Source: Mansonella perstans
Taxonomy: Eukaryota; Nematoda; Chromadorea; Rhabditida; Onchocercidae
Assembly (NCBI GenBank): GCA_037074765.1
Contig: JBAMDO010000566.1
Coordinates: forward strand, 248,001-312,000
DNA length: 64,000 nucleotides
Direction of reading: 5' to 3'
In this document: piece by piece, positions 51,015-64,000 of the stretch
Position numbering within the stretch: position 1 is the first letter of the stretch
Layout of the letters: each line of letters opens with the position of its first letter
Notes under the pieces: model-generated
What the model was told of the DNA's origin: nothing
Database searches by the model: none
Seen by the model: the letters and a program-made list of their open reading frames with translations, nothing else
Translations under genes and position numbers: made by a program

Positions 51015-54000
51015 CTTAGAGGCACTCCTAGTCAAACATCCATTACTACATGCATAGCAATTATTATTGTCAGTCTCTTCTTAATGGTTAATAAATGATT
51101 ATTTTTTTTTAAATTAACAAAAATTCATTTAAAGGAACAGAAGATGAAAGCTATGCGTTAAATACATATGTAGCAGTCACGTCATTTGACGATAATACTG
51201 CTGTGCACGAGTGACAAATGAAAATGAATCAGCAAATTCGAATTGATTCATTCTGTCCAATACAATATTTAGACTTTGTTTTGGATCAATAAATGCTGAT
51301 ATTGAATAAATGAGCATATTCATTTACAAAGCTTTTTTACTCACCACCATAAACTATCTAAATTGTGGTTCTTAACCACCAACAGTTAAGGACCACAATT
51401 TAAAAGATATATTTTTTAAAGTTTTAATCAATGATGATGCATCTTGCTAATTAATATCACCTAAATACAGCCTATTTTACATTTGACATGAAAATTATAG
51501 CACATTGCTCTGCAGAATGTCAGTATCTTAGACGCATTGAACAATTTTTATTTCTAATAATATCAATTTAAGTTTTTCAATCAAGAATTTTCTGTTCAAT
51601 CTTAGATCTTCGAAAGGAAAATTCTTGGTCAGTAAATGAGAACAAGAAGATTTATGAAATCTATTTCCCTCTCCATTCTTAAACTATCTTCCGAATAACT
51701 CACAGTTCCACTTAATTAAAAGATGCATTTGATAGAATAGATCTACTTTGACACCAAGTTAAACTAAGTCTTTGTCTTATATATAAATCTTAACAGCGAC
51801 TGCTACCTTAATTAAGGATTAGCTATAACTTTGGTTGACTTTTTTCGGCAATAAGATTAAGAGATACTTTTATGCATTTTCCGGACAAACTTAAACTTAT
51901 TCCATGATCATTTGCGAATGGAAAATGTGCAAGTAAACTTCTACTACTACTGTCAATTTTGGGAATTGTGTATATCACACACACAATTCCCAGAATACTT
52001 ATTTCGTACAATTTCCAACTTATTCCCGACAATATGATTTGATCTGTGAAAAAAAAAAAGAATTTTACAGTAATACTTATTTCGTCAAAATTTAAAGATA
52101 ATAAAATATTCCATTATAGCAGGAATGCAGCTCAAATTACACATGTTTAGATTGCATTTCTGTGACATTAATGAAATGAAATTACATTACTAGCGTTAAT
52201 ACCGCCCATTAATCTGCATAATATCACCTAATTATCCCACGCATTGCAAACTATTCTCGATTTATGAGGATTTTAATGTTGTGTATCGCAAGAAATGTGG
52301 TTTATATCACAGAAAAATGAATAATTGCTTATGTGACTTGATATTTGCTTGATTTATATGACACTTACAAGTATTAAATTCACGCAACAAAACAATGAAC
52401 TTGTTTAACTTTGATGCAAACTGGTCTCATTAATTTCGCTTCATGAAGCCTGAACCAGTACCAAACGTCACTAGATAATAAGGAAAATTGCTTTAATACT
52501 TTAAATAACAAGTCTTTCGTCATAATAACAATTATGATAATATTTCCAAAAAATTCATTCAAACTGAGACGTGGAGTTGTATCATCACCGTTGGGCTTTA
52601 CTTATTAATTCACATTAGGCTTTTAACATCTGCCTTATTCTATGCTGAAAATGTTGTTCAGCAAGTCATAATAGTTCAATATTAATGTGGGTGTTAATTA
52701 AGAAATCGAAAAACTCTAAGCACAGATTCAGCTCTTAACTCAAAGATATTCGAGTTTATCGATTGGATTTATCGATCGCTTTTTATTCACAAAGTTTCTA
52801 AGTAAAGTAAGGCTAACACGGGTTAATCTGCATATTTGTTATCCTACAGTTCATAATTTAACCCGATATGTTAAAGTAATTAGCAAAAGTCAGGTAATTG
52901 AAGACAAATTATCGGGCGCTGCTACATATGATATCACAAGCTAGTATGTCATAATAATATTCTAATATATCGAAAAACACAGTGCTATAGGAATTTGTTC
53001 AAAACAAACAACAACTACTGCAACTAATGGAAAGCTGAATAATTTTTCTGGAATTTCTCATTCATTTATCCGTTTACTATTTGTTTGATAATTAGCTTAA
53101 GTTTCATACAAGAACAATCCAAGCATACAATTAGATAAAAACAACAAAGCTAAAAATCAGAAAAGGAATTTATTATTATACTAAGCTAGGCTAATTCATT
53201 AACATAAAGTTTACATTAAGTTAGTCGTATTTGAAAATAATTCTTATTTGAAAAATATTTGAAAAGCATTTTGAAACATATCATTCTAGCAACTTATAAA
53301 AAATTATGCGTTAATTATCAAAATGAGTTTTGTGATGATATTGCTATCATCAAATTTTATTTGTTCGAAATTGCATGCATAATTGTGGGAATTATACGGA
53401 ACAGTAATTTTAATTTCAGCATTGAATTGGAAGTTCTTAACTTCTAATTTTTGCTATAAAACAACTATTGCATTTTCACACCACAAAGTTATTTTGATTA
53501 TTTTTATTTTTAGTTTATCAAGCTTTCACATTTGATCTCATTCTGAAATTTTCAAAGCACTATTTTCGGAATTTGAATTCGTAACCATTTCAATTCTGTT
53601 GCGTTTTTTCAATAAATTAGCAAACTTTCCTAGTCAAAATGACTGATTAGGTCAGAGAATTTTATGATTAACGAGTGAGCTGCCCCGCTAAAATACAAAT
53701 TGAAGCATAAATTGCATACGTCCAGCAATATATAGTTTCCTGAAGATAAATCTATCTGCTATAAATTCTCTATAATAACCTGTAAATAGTTATGAATGCG
53801 ATATTACCTTAGTTTATGTTTATAGTTATGAAAATATTCCGGTGCATAATTATGAAGATATGTTTAGGCATGTCAGAATGAATACCATTTAAATCCATTT
53901 CACATCCGGTATTTCCGGCTCATTTGTCTTGGATTTTACTCATTTGAACTTTATTCATATGGTATCACAATAGAATGAATGGATAAACAAACAAATTTCT

Positions 54001-57000
54001 TCACATTTCAACAATTCATTCACAATTTTATTATATTTTTTAAAAAAAACATAAATTTCTCATCGTTTACCAATCAAATCGTTGATGCTATAAGCATGTG
54101 AATGTTTATCAAAGTTTAAATATAATTTTATTGAAATCTTTTGAATGTTTGAAAAAAAATCAAGTAAAGGCGATGACAGGAACAAATAAACCACTTATAT
54201 GGAAGACGAAAGATGAAAGGAAAAAATAGTCGAACAGTTTTTGACTGGAATCTCATAAGTAAATGATATTACTAATTATAGTACGACACATATTATTAGT
54301 GCCTCCGCTGTCGCCGAAATACTCTATTAACTTGATAATATTTTTATATTGAAACTTTTTCGAGTTATTTCTCATCATTTCTGAACACTTTCATCTGTTT
54401 CCTTCTCAGTTCCAAAAAGGCAATTTGCTTTTGCCTTCTACTTTCTTTTTTGAATAAATTTGAAATTGATTAAAACCAATACTAGATTAAATTTAGCTCA
54501 AAGAAAAGAGTAAGTTTTTATAACGGTATATTTAACTGAATTATAGCATTGTCATATGCAACGAATTGTAACGGTACATTATATGATGTTGATCTATTAT
54601 TAATAGATCGGTTCAGTGATGTTCTGTTAGCAATTAGTATTAATCGAAAAGACTTATTTGAAATTAATTTCATTTAATTTCAACTTTAATGTCGATATAT
54701 TTCTTCTTTTCAACAATAATTGGCCAATAGTTTACTACCAATAATATTCAATGTTACTTCTCGCAGCAATACTTAATTGTCAGTATATCACTACAAATGC
54801 AATTGTCGTAGCGGTAATTGAGCTATTAATAAAAATGTCAAAATACCGACCAAGGTGTAGTATCATCGATGTTTAAGAGGGAAAAGAAAGAGAAGAAGAT
54901 GACGATGATTATAGATGGACAATTATTGGCTCATGGCACTATCTTACCTCTCGACCATTTGTATATGTCAACAAAATTAAGAGTTACAGCTGATGAACAC
55001 AGAAACACAACGATCTTCTTTTCTTGTCTCTATCTCTTCTACCACATTTCCTCTACCTTTGTAACCTCATACCTGTATGACCCTACTTTTTACATATCGT
55101 CTTCTCATCCCGGCGTCCTCTTATTGACCGAAATTCTTGTATATCATCGTTATTTTCATCGGCCTTGTTTCAGTGTAGTCACTGTTATGTGGTGTAATTA
55201 CGAAAACTGAACTTTGAAATATAATATCATCTTGCTATTTCTAAAATTCCGGCAAACTTTCGAATTAATTTTCCTCGAATAAGGTAATCTAAAGTTTTCT
55301 TTTGAATGTTTTTTTTTTTTTCACTCTTCAAGCAATCTTCTTTCATTTAGTAACAGGATCATTGAAACCATATAAAGATTACATTATTGTTCTTTCAAAT
55401 ATTTTCACTATATAAATTAGCATTTCCAAACTGAATCAGAAATCGATTAATCAGCCATGGCATTTGGTCATCTTGCATGCTTTCGTACAAAAATATGAAA
55501 TTTAGGAAGCAATTCATTAGTTGACCTAGATTGTATTGAAGACTCTTTTTTTTGTCTCGTAGTATTATATTAATCAATTAATTAATTAATTGAAAGTAAA
55601 CATTTGGTAGTTAGTCATCTCTTTTACACAATTTATGGTAATAGAAATATTTAATTTATACGCTACTATAAATGTACACAAATGACGACCTCTTCTTCGG
55701 TTTCATAAATATAATCGCATCGTTGTTGCATTGAGAATATTAAATATTTCCAGTTATCATTATCACTTTATTTTTTTTCTTTCTTTATCATTATCACAAA
55801 CAATTTAATATTTATTTTCATTCAATCTACCAAAGAAATTCATTTCTTTTAACATCAAAAAAAAAAGCGATGCATTTTTTCAGTGCCTTTTTAATTGAGA
55901 AATTTAATTGAGCAAAATATTTTCCAATTTATTTTTCTTTTTTTTCACATAACGGAAATATGTGCATAACTTCGCCTTACTGTACAAAATAAATTTCCGG
56001 GAAAGAAATGAAGAAAGGGAGAGAGGTTAAGAAGTCAAAAGAAAGAAAGAAATGAAGAAGAAAAATGATTTCTATTCTATTAAACCAAATAATGAAATGA
56101 CATTTCTCTATCGTAACAGTCGAGAATTTTCCGAGATTTCATTTTTTTTTAATTTACAATTTAAAAAAAAAGTGTCAGATGACGTGATTTGCGATTTTTG
56201 TCAGTATTGTACAATAATGATTCGATCTGAATAAATATTGTTTGTCAAAAGGTCGAATGGAAGTATGAAAGATATGAAGCGATGTTAGGAATTTGGAAAA
56301 TTTTAAATTAATTAATATTCATTAAATATGACAAAAATGCTTACTTAATTCGAGATAGCGTTTGAGTTTATTAGCTACACTGCAGTATGCATAATGCAAA
56401 ACGGAACATAGCACAAAAAGTTGCATCATTAAACAATTTCTTTTCTTCATTGCACATTAATGTCCAGAGTCCAGGATCAAGTTACTATCATTAGCCAGAA
56501 GATTGTTATGTAAAGTAACTGTGACTTTACAAATTTGATGAAATTCTGATTGCAAAAAAATAACGTTAGTCAGAAAGGAGTATTTTCAATGGATTAGTTT
56601 ATTACTTGAAAAATTTATTTTTTTACTTCAATAATATTTTTATTTTTTTTGGCTGAAATAAATTAAATAAAATGCCGATTTAAAAAACTTTCACTTTTAT
56701 AAGTTTTTTTTTTGTATTAATTTTGTGTCAAAGAATGTATGCAGTACCATTTCTTGAAAGATTTATTTCTTCAGGTTTCTTTGTCACTAAAAACGAAACA
56801 GGTTTGTCCTGGCCGTTATTTGTTCATGACAGTAATTTATTGTAAAACGAATTTTTTATCAATTAATCTTGTCTAGCAACCTGAAAGAAAGTTTTCCCTA
56901 TGATTGAATATATTGAGGTCCTCCTTAAATAATGCAAAATTGTATTGAATTTTTAATGAACAACAATTACATGATTGAATAATTACAGTAGGCTTTAGGT

Positions 57001-57731
57001 CCGGTTATGTTATTTGTGAAGAAAGTTAAATTTGCAAGAAGTAAGAAATGAATTTTCATAATATAACACTGTCAAACGGTAATGAATTAGTTTTTACGAA
57101 ATTTCTTTCTATACCTTCTAAAATTGCAAAAATTTTTTCTAAAGAAAAAAAGATATTACATATGTTATTTTCTGACCTACATAAAACTGACCATCTCTCG
57201 CATTTCTCTATTCTTTTCATCCTTGCTCTTAGTCTTGGTGTTGTTTCGTTTCATTTATTCAATAAATTTAAATTATAATTTTAAAGTTTGTTTTTCTATG
57301 TGCAGCAATAGATTAACAATTCTGGAAAAAAATCGAATTGATAAGTTATTATTTATTTTATTCCTACTTGATTTGCTGATTAATTTAATTTACGTGGAAT
57401 TTTTGATTTAATTTACATATAATTTCCATTTTTTTTAATTGTATTTTCTAAGAAGTTGTAAGCTTTCTTTCAAGTAAAATTAATATTAGGTATTATGACG
57501 TAATGACACATGGTTTGCAGTGAGCGTAACAAATTTTTATCTGTTTGGAATGTTATTTTAGTCATTTACAAGATGAAATTTCAAATCTTCAGGTATAGCG
57601 ATCTATCAAATGCATCACAATTAATTTTTCAGGACAAAGAAATAGACAGAGTGGAACTAAATTGCATCATTCATGATCTTTTGAATGTAAAAAATGTGAC
57701 ATTAACATCATATTGGTGACTTCTCCCTCTC

Positions 57732-57970
57732 GGAAAGTTTAACTTTGTTTATCAGAAAGAAAGTTTAACTTTTGTTTGTCAGGAGGAAAGTTTGACTTCT
57801 GTTTGTCAGAAGAAAAGTTTGCCTCTGTTTGACACAAGAAAAGTTGATATTTTGTCTGTCGGGAAAAAATTTCTACTTCTATTTGTAGTTTAACTTCTGT
57901 TTATTGGAGAAAAAGTTTGTTTTTGTTTTTTGGAAGGAAAGTTTAATTTTTGTTTGTCAAGAAGGAAATT
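57732..57970. repeat. Minisatellite, about 30-bp unit, about 7-8 imperfect copies
   Basis: Units resemble GGAAAGTTTAACTTTTGTTT followed by GTCAGAA. They run head to tail with substitutions and small deletions over about 240 bp. The purine block GAGGAAAG alternates with a T/G-rich block. Open frames starting inside it (57930-58157) are probably not genes. Confidence 0.8.
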
Positions 57971-58740
57971 TCACGTTTCTCCAATGAACCAATGTTTGAG
58001 AGCGAAACAAGAGTATGCAAGTGCAAATAATTTGCTGCGATCTTTCTCTTCTTTTATAACTATCGAACGAAAAAATGTGAAGAAAGACAGGTTAAAAATA
58101 GAGCAGTGCACTAAGCCAGATCCAGAAATGAAAGAGTTAAATGCAAACGAAATTTAAATTTATTTTGGAAAAAGTGAGATATTGAAAAGAGTCAAATTAA
58201 CAAGAAGTCAAAATGTAATGAGTGCAAGAAAAACAGGATTATTTCTTAGGAGTCGAATGAAACTAAATCTAATATAACCCATAGTGAGTTACTGGAATGA
58301 ATAGCAAAGATACTGATTATCTATTACAAATCCAATTTCTTCATTTTATTTAACAATAATATCTCATCAATTCCAAATTTTCATGAATTCATTCGTTCAT
58401 TTTTATTGTGGTAATTTTATTTATTTGAGAGGAAAACTTATTTGAAAATACTGGAAATATAATAACGATATGATTGCTGTTTCCATGGTAAACATTATTC
58501 TCATACCTGGGATACCTGCCACACTTGAGAATTTCGAAAAAAAGGAAACATGGCATGAAGTAATCATGTAATCGAATTAATAGTACTAATCAGAAAGCAC
58601 TGTTTTTCTCCTGTTTAAAGCTTCAAGGAATATCACCTGACATGTTTGTCCTTGCTTGCTCATCATTATTCACTCCTATGCTATAATAAAAAGTTATGAT
58701 GCTGAAAATTTAATAATGAAAATTAATTCTTTTTTATGAC

Positions 58741-58741
<1 letters not shown>

Positions 58742-58788
<47 letters not shown>

Positions 58789-58826
58789 CATACATATATG
58801 CATAAATACATACATACATACATACA
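58742..58826. repeat. (CA)n-(CATA)n microsatellite
   Basis: About 40 bp of pure CA repeats passes into ATACATA-type tetranucleotides. It is a probable length-variable locus in the gene-poor stretch. Confidence 0.95.
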
Positions 58827-61423
58827 AATTTCTTATATAAATTTTTCTATTGTTCACTTATTTCAGTCGGCCTGAAATGATCCATGAAATTCTTTTCAAA
58901 TGTCCCATTTCTTAAAAAAAAAAATCTCCTAAAAAATTATCTCTTTCCCATTACTGCCATCGATAATGGTAGTAACATATTTGATGGGAAAATGTTTCAA
59001 AAATTTGAGTGAAAACATCTTGCGATTCTTTCTTCCAACTGTTTCATCTTAATCGCCTCTCATTTAATCTTTTATCTTTTTAAGCATTTTAAGCATTTTG
59101 CCTGTTTGTAACAATTATTTTCATTTTTCTTATATGCGAAGAAAAAGTTTGCATAGATTTAAGCAAATTTAGCGAACTTACACTGCAAACCATTCACGTC
59201 AGTCATTCACTGGTAACAATATGCTTACTTTGTACAAATATATGAACTTCAATGTGCTTGAAACAAAACCTCTAGTCAGCAATTATGTCTTTTTTCAAAA
59301 GATCAACTTCCTAACATCAGTGATGGACAATTCTTATTCTAAAATTTAAAAATTTTCAAAAAAATTCTTTATATGTGATCTTTATAAGTTGATCTTTACT
59401 TTTCAACTAACACTTTTAATTAATAATTGATTGCTTCGATTGTTATTGCAAACTTATTTCCTTTAAAAAATGTCCTTTATTCATGAGTTTTTTTCTAAGA
59501 TTGCGCTATTGCGCTGCTTATTATCGGTCATTGTCCAGACTGATGAAGTTTTGTTTAAAATTTAAACAATTGCACCATTTATTTTGAATAATTCTTTTTA
59601 AATTTCAAATACTTTAGCGTAAACTGTATTTTTTTTTCAAATTTCTGATACGGTACTGATTCGAGGAACAATGTTAAAGTTTTATAATTTTTTATTGGCG
59701 ATTGCTACAGAATGACAAAGTCATTTATCATTGTCTTCAAGAAGTTCATGACTTTATTATCGGCAACCATTTATTCACCTCTCAATTTGAGCCTTTTCTG
59801 AATGGTCGCACCATTTGTGATATCGTAAGTAAATATCAATGATAAAAACTAAATCTAAGTAAGTTACTTTGAGTATTCATCTATTTAATTCAAGAGAATG
59901 CTAATGACGTGCTGATTAGTTCACCAATTAGTGATATGCTAGTTAGTTAAGAGATGTTCTGTTATTTCAGCTGTTAAATCTAAAAAAAATAAAGATATTG
60001 TAAGCAGCAGTACAAATATGCTGTGTAGTTTTCTACTTTAGTAACCATTTTTACTTCTATGCCCAAATTATGATTTTACATAACAATTACTTACTTATTA
60101 CTAATTTAAATTTGAATTCAATGCTATGAGTTAGTGAATTCATTCGCCTTTTCTGCAGTGCTAATATTTTAGCAGTTTCTTTCAATTCTAAAAATGAAAA
60201 AGAATCAAAAGTAATTTTAAGAAAAGTGAAAAGTTTGTTTTTCATTGCAAAAAGTTTGTATTAATTTGCAAAAAAAAAAAAAAAAATTGAGCAAATGAGA
60301 AAAGAGACAATTGCAAAAAGGTTTATTCATAGTTTGGGCCTTGTAACTTTTTCATTTTTCTTTTGGTCTCTCCAAGTCTAACTTTCGACAAACATTATTA
60401 CTGCTTAGGTGTATCATTTTCCATATATAAATATTCATTTCCGTATAAATAAAATAAACTTTGGCAAGGATTTTAATGACTGGCAGAATGATTCTAATTA
60501 TTAATTAATGATGATTGTAATATTTACTAACTACTAATGTTGCGATAATAATAATAATAGCAATGTTAAGTTAATGATGATTATGATTAATGATGACTAA
60601 ATAAAATAATAATGATAATAACAGTATCAAAATTAATGATGACATGATATTTAATAGAATGTTTTTTCAATGTGTATGAAAATTGTTGACACCATTATTA
60701 TTATTGCTATCATTAATTATTACCACTACTTTTGTCGCAATTAGACAATTGCATTATTGTAAATTTGTCATTAATTTTGGTAATAAAATGCACCTCAACA
60801 ATATATGTTTCTCTTCTTATTGTTGCAAAACCAGTCCCATCATTGTTTTTATCAATTCAGTGTGTTTTTCCCTTCTCGTTACTTATTCTTCTCAATCAAG
60901 TTGTTATTAGTAGAATAGTTTCCAAGTACCAATAATCATATTTCTTGATTATTAACAATGATTTATTCGCAGTTCAATTCATGTCAAATGAACGTTTCAA
61001 TTTTCTACTCTTTCAAATTGTTATAAAAGAGAAAGCACCAAAAATTTATCGAAAATATATGGAAGTTTTTTTTTGGAATTGAATTGCTTAATTAATAATG
61101 GTATCAAGAAAAAATAACGGTATTCACATAAAACTTTCACGGGATTTCCTAACTCCAAAACACGTAAGTCAGTGCAAAAGACGTAAATGAACAGAAAAAA
61201 AACGTTTGCCTGATTGCAAATAATTTCTGATCATTGACTTCTTGAAACCAAATTCTTTTTTTTTAATAATTTTACTGAAATAAAAACTGTATTAAAACAA
61301 TTAAGAAAAATTAGGCAAGAAATGATTTGGAGGCCATTTTACATAAAAATCCTGTTTTTCTAATTTCTCTTTCAACAAAAGTATGATCGTTATGTGACTG
61401 TCATCACACATGTACATCCACGT

Positions 61424-61465
61424 ACACACACACACACATATATATATACATACATACACGTACAT
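61424..61465. repeat. Compound CA/TA/CATA microsatellite
   Basis: ACACACACACACATATATATATACATACATACACG, a short compound simple repeat. Confidence 0.8.
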
Positions 61466-62834
61466 GTATATTTCTTGAAATCAAGCAACTACCGATGCTG
61501 TTGGCAACTTCTCGTAAACAGCTCATCAATTCTTTAATCGATTTTTTTTCTCATATATTTTCATACTGATATTTTAGCCCCATAAGTATCACACCTGCAC
61601 CTGACACATGATCTATTTCTGCTCATCATCGTTGTCGTCAAAAATCATTCGAAAGATCGAACCAGCTACGGTAACAAGAAAGCTAAATTGATAGCATTAC
61701 TGAAAAGAAATTCATACAAATTATCAGCAGATCAATTAATGGATGAAATGCTCATAACCATCCTGGCAAATATGTCAGGGCTTTTTTCTTGATGATTCGT
61801 TTGACTTAGAATAAATTCTCTTATATAACACATACATACAGTAACTATCCAATCTTGCCAATGTTACAATGTAAGAAAAAAGTAACAGAATTCTGTCGAA
61901 GTCCAAAAATTTTAATTGACCTCTTATGTATGCAATACATTTCGATGTTGAAAGTTAACTTTAACAATCTAATAATGTAAATTTCGATAATTAATAGGAA
62001 TGTTATGATTAATTATAACAGATTGTTTTTCCATGCTGCTAATGAGAAAATTAAACAAAAAATTATAAATAATATTAGTATCTGATAGGGTGAAAATTGC
62101 TATACAAAATGATCATCCGACATTTCCCATATCAGTAATGTTGTATTTCCTTTTCTTGATTCATTCGTTCTTGACCTATATAAATCATATCATTTCCACC
62201 TTCTCTCCTCTGCTACTTCCTGACATCTAGCTTTCTTCCTTCTTTACTCCTTAACCTTTCTCCTATCTATTTCAATTTCATTTATCATTCATTTCTTCAG
62301 GAAAGAAATTAATACGTGGACTTAGTAGTCGAGAAAGATGATGTAATTATACTGTACTATTTCCAATATATTATTAATATTCGGAATTAAATTTTTTTGT
62401 GTTGCTATTATTCTTATCATTCATATTGATTTATTCATTCAAAAATTTATCATTCATTTTGTTACAGTAACATTTCAAACAATATATTTAATCATTTTTA
62501 ATTAAATCTTTTTTTCTATATAAAAAATCAATTGAATGGCTTGAAGATAATTTATGTTCCGGAAGTATGACATTAAAGACCTATAGATTATGATTGCAAA
62601 CAATTATTAGCAGATCATTTCAAGTATTCACTTAGTTCAATTTTGTTACTGCATCCCACATGAAAATATCATACTACATAAAGAGAGGATTATATTTTGC
62701 TGCTGTTTACACCTGCAATCTTGACTGATCAGATCGGATTACATTGTTATCATTCATTAATTAAAACGTTTTTCGATGAGTTGATCCATTGTAATTTTTA
62801 ATTAGTGTTGGTAATTTAATTTTAACTTCAGTAG

Positions 62835-63669
62835 TCTCCACCGTTTGCTATGGTGGCAGTACCATATTGCCGATGTCGAGTGCTTTATATCGGTAGCGCT
62901 GTACCAACAATAACCAAAGATGGACTACAGGGAATTCAACAGCCTTTACGTGAACGTTATCCAATTAGTGGTAATGTTGATACCAAAGGAATCGATTCTT
63001 GGTATGTGTCCCCTTTTTATTTGTCATCTTATATTTTCATAGATGTTAATGACTGATGAACACTATACACTTCATTGTCAAAAAGATCTTTTAATGCATT
63101 TTAAAAATTTTAAATCTTTAAAAAAAAGGAAAATAAAAATTTTTCTGTTATTTTTTTGTTATTCTTAACAAAATTTCAAATTTTCAACACTTCTATAGGC
63201 TTTTTTCACTAATACACAATCTTTAAGAAAAAAGAAGATAAGTATAAGAAATAGAACAAAAAGTCTTATCAGTAAGTACAAACAAAATTGAATCGTTCAG
63301 TGATTTGCTAACTGCTTACATAATTCAATAAAAGAAAGTTGCTAATTTAAAAACATTAGAACTTTAATATTGTGAAAACTTTGTTAATGATGACAAATTG
63401 ATGGCACTTTTTTAAATTTCAGGCTCTCAGTATGGTCGAATGGTTTGTTATTAGAATACATCGATGGCGATAAAAAAACCGAAACAGCCTTTCATCCGAT
63501 TAATTCACTTCACTATTGTGCAGCAGTACGATATGTGAACGTAACCGGATATGCGATCGAAGGAGGTGGTGAACGATTTCTTCCTTTGGATTCACCATTT
63601 GCAAGTGGTGAGGATAGCCAGCATCCGCCAATTTTCGCTGCTATTTTTAGGAGGACTACTGGTATCAAG
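62835..63669 (+). CDS. PTB-like domain protein, 5' part (continues beyond window)
   Basis: Two exons are visible: 62835-63001 (donor TG|GTATGT) and 63423-63669 (donor AAG|GTTAGT, phase 0), so the gene continues past the right edge. The predicted segment begins near CRCRVLYIGSAVPTITKDGL, then GIQQPLRERYP, GIDSWLSVWSNGLLLEYIDG, NSLHYCAAVRYVNV, FLPLDSPFASG and HPPIFAAIFRRTTGIK. The pattern CkVLYlGs, then a Gln-x-Pro-Leu helix, then strands ending in 'p..sLhyCaaVry' fits a phosphotyrosine-binding/PH-fold domain, as in adaptor proteins. I could not assign a specific family member. An ATG at 62850 is a possible start; alternatively an upstream exon joins at 62835. Using the AG at 62831 instead would place TAG first in this frame. 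Confidence 0.8.
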
Positions 63670-64000
63670 GTTAGTTTAGGAAGGGCGAAAAATTCGTGTT
63701 CCAAGAAAAACACAACTTTATATCAAAAAAAAGAACAGTCTAGATCTTTTATGAAACCACAAAGAGTAATGTAGCAAATATCACCAAGTAATAATCAGAA
63801 ATATTTTCACCAATTAAAAATATACAATATATGTAAACATATACGACTTTGGACTTTAAAATCGGTCAAAACATAGCAAGGGCAATTTAAATAATAAATA
63901 ATGATTAATAAAATTTACAATAAATTTGATATGTCAAAAATCTTACTCGAATTGATATTATACTCGGAAATTAAGCCGAAAAAAATGAAATGATTGATTT

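Larger units (their letters stand above)
50333..62834. other. Gene-poor AT-rich stretch, about 12.5 kb, between divergent genes
   Basis: STARD3 (minus) and the PTB-like gene (plus) point away from each other, so this interval should hold both promoter regions and perhaps 5' exons of the right-hand gene. I found no phase-compatible exon chain, domain motif or RNA gene. It contains repeats listed separately and a trinucleotide-rich zone near 60541-60720. An exon-like open stretch after CTTCAG at 62301-62341 lacks a matching donor. Confidence 0.5.

Noticed and set aside
54869..55210. 113-codon plus-strand frame in the gene-poor stretch
   Set aside because: No splice context, domain or conserved pattern; expected by chance in 12 kb of sequence.
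57930..58157. 75-codon frame starting in the minisatellite
   Set aside because: Its beginning is repeat sequence with a non-ATG start, and nothing downstream supports a gene.
1..64000. CRISPR arrays, bacterial operons, Wolbachia insertions or viral genes
   Set aside because: No direct-repeat/spacer pattern, intron-free bacterial-type gene or viral protein motif was seen; coding content is intron-rich and eukaryotic throughout.

Overview
The window looks like nuclear chromosomal DNA from a nematode, most likely a filarial (onchocercid) worm. It is strongly AT-rich. Genes are split into many small exons with GTAAGT/GTTAGT-type donors and TTTCAG-type acceptors. Several genes begin a few bases after an isolated acceptor-like AG, as expected for spliced-leader trans-splicing, and the best protein matches are conserved metazoan families plus a nematode-style DEX-1. 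The filarial assignment is inferred from composition and gene style; no database was searched.

Layout. (1) About 1-5072, minus strand: an SLC30A9/ZnT9-type mitochondrial zinc transporter whose last codons lie beyond the left edge. (2) 5888-5959, plus: tRNA-Glu(UUC). (3) 8540-10288, plus: an ABHD14-type alpha/beta hydrolase in 4 exons. (4) 10.3-20.3 kb: an AT-rich stretch with no recognised gene, only repeats. (5) 20326-24054, plus: C1GALT1, core 1 O-glycan beta-1,3-galactosyltransferase, 9 exons. (6) 26919-27624, plus: a small unrecognised two-exon gene. (7) 31439-44537, plus: a large modular cell-surface protein with two NIDO domains, about ten EGF modules, a Ser/Thr stalk and one membrane helix, best matched to nematode DEX-1, 25 exons. 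(8) 46153-50332, minus: a STARD3 (MLN64) sterol-transfer protein with MENTAL and START domains, 10 exons. (9) 50.3-62.8 kb: a second gene-poor stretch with mini- and microsatellites. (10) 62835-right edge, plus: the start of a gene with a PTB-like domain.

The exon models of genes 1, 3, 5, 7 and 8 were assembled by hand. Every exon length was checked against splice phase, and all reading frames close. The genes do not form an operon (strands alternate and spacings are large) and share no single pathway. C1GALT1 acts in the Golgi and could glycosylate secreted or surface proteins such as DEX-1, STARD3 acts at endosome-ER contacts, and SLC30A9 in mitochondria.

The items most worth a second look are: a possible short, separately polyadenylated form of DEX-1; a phospho-FFAT-like motif in STARD3; a GC-AG intron in SLC30A9; the small orphan gene at 26.9 kb; a possible hAT transposase relic at 25.2-25.45 kb; and a roughly 30-bp minisatellite at 57.7 kb. 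I did not find a clear, previously undescribed multi-gene system.
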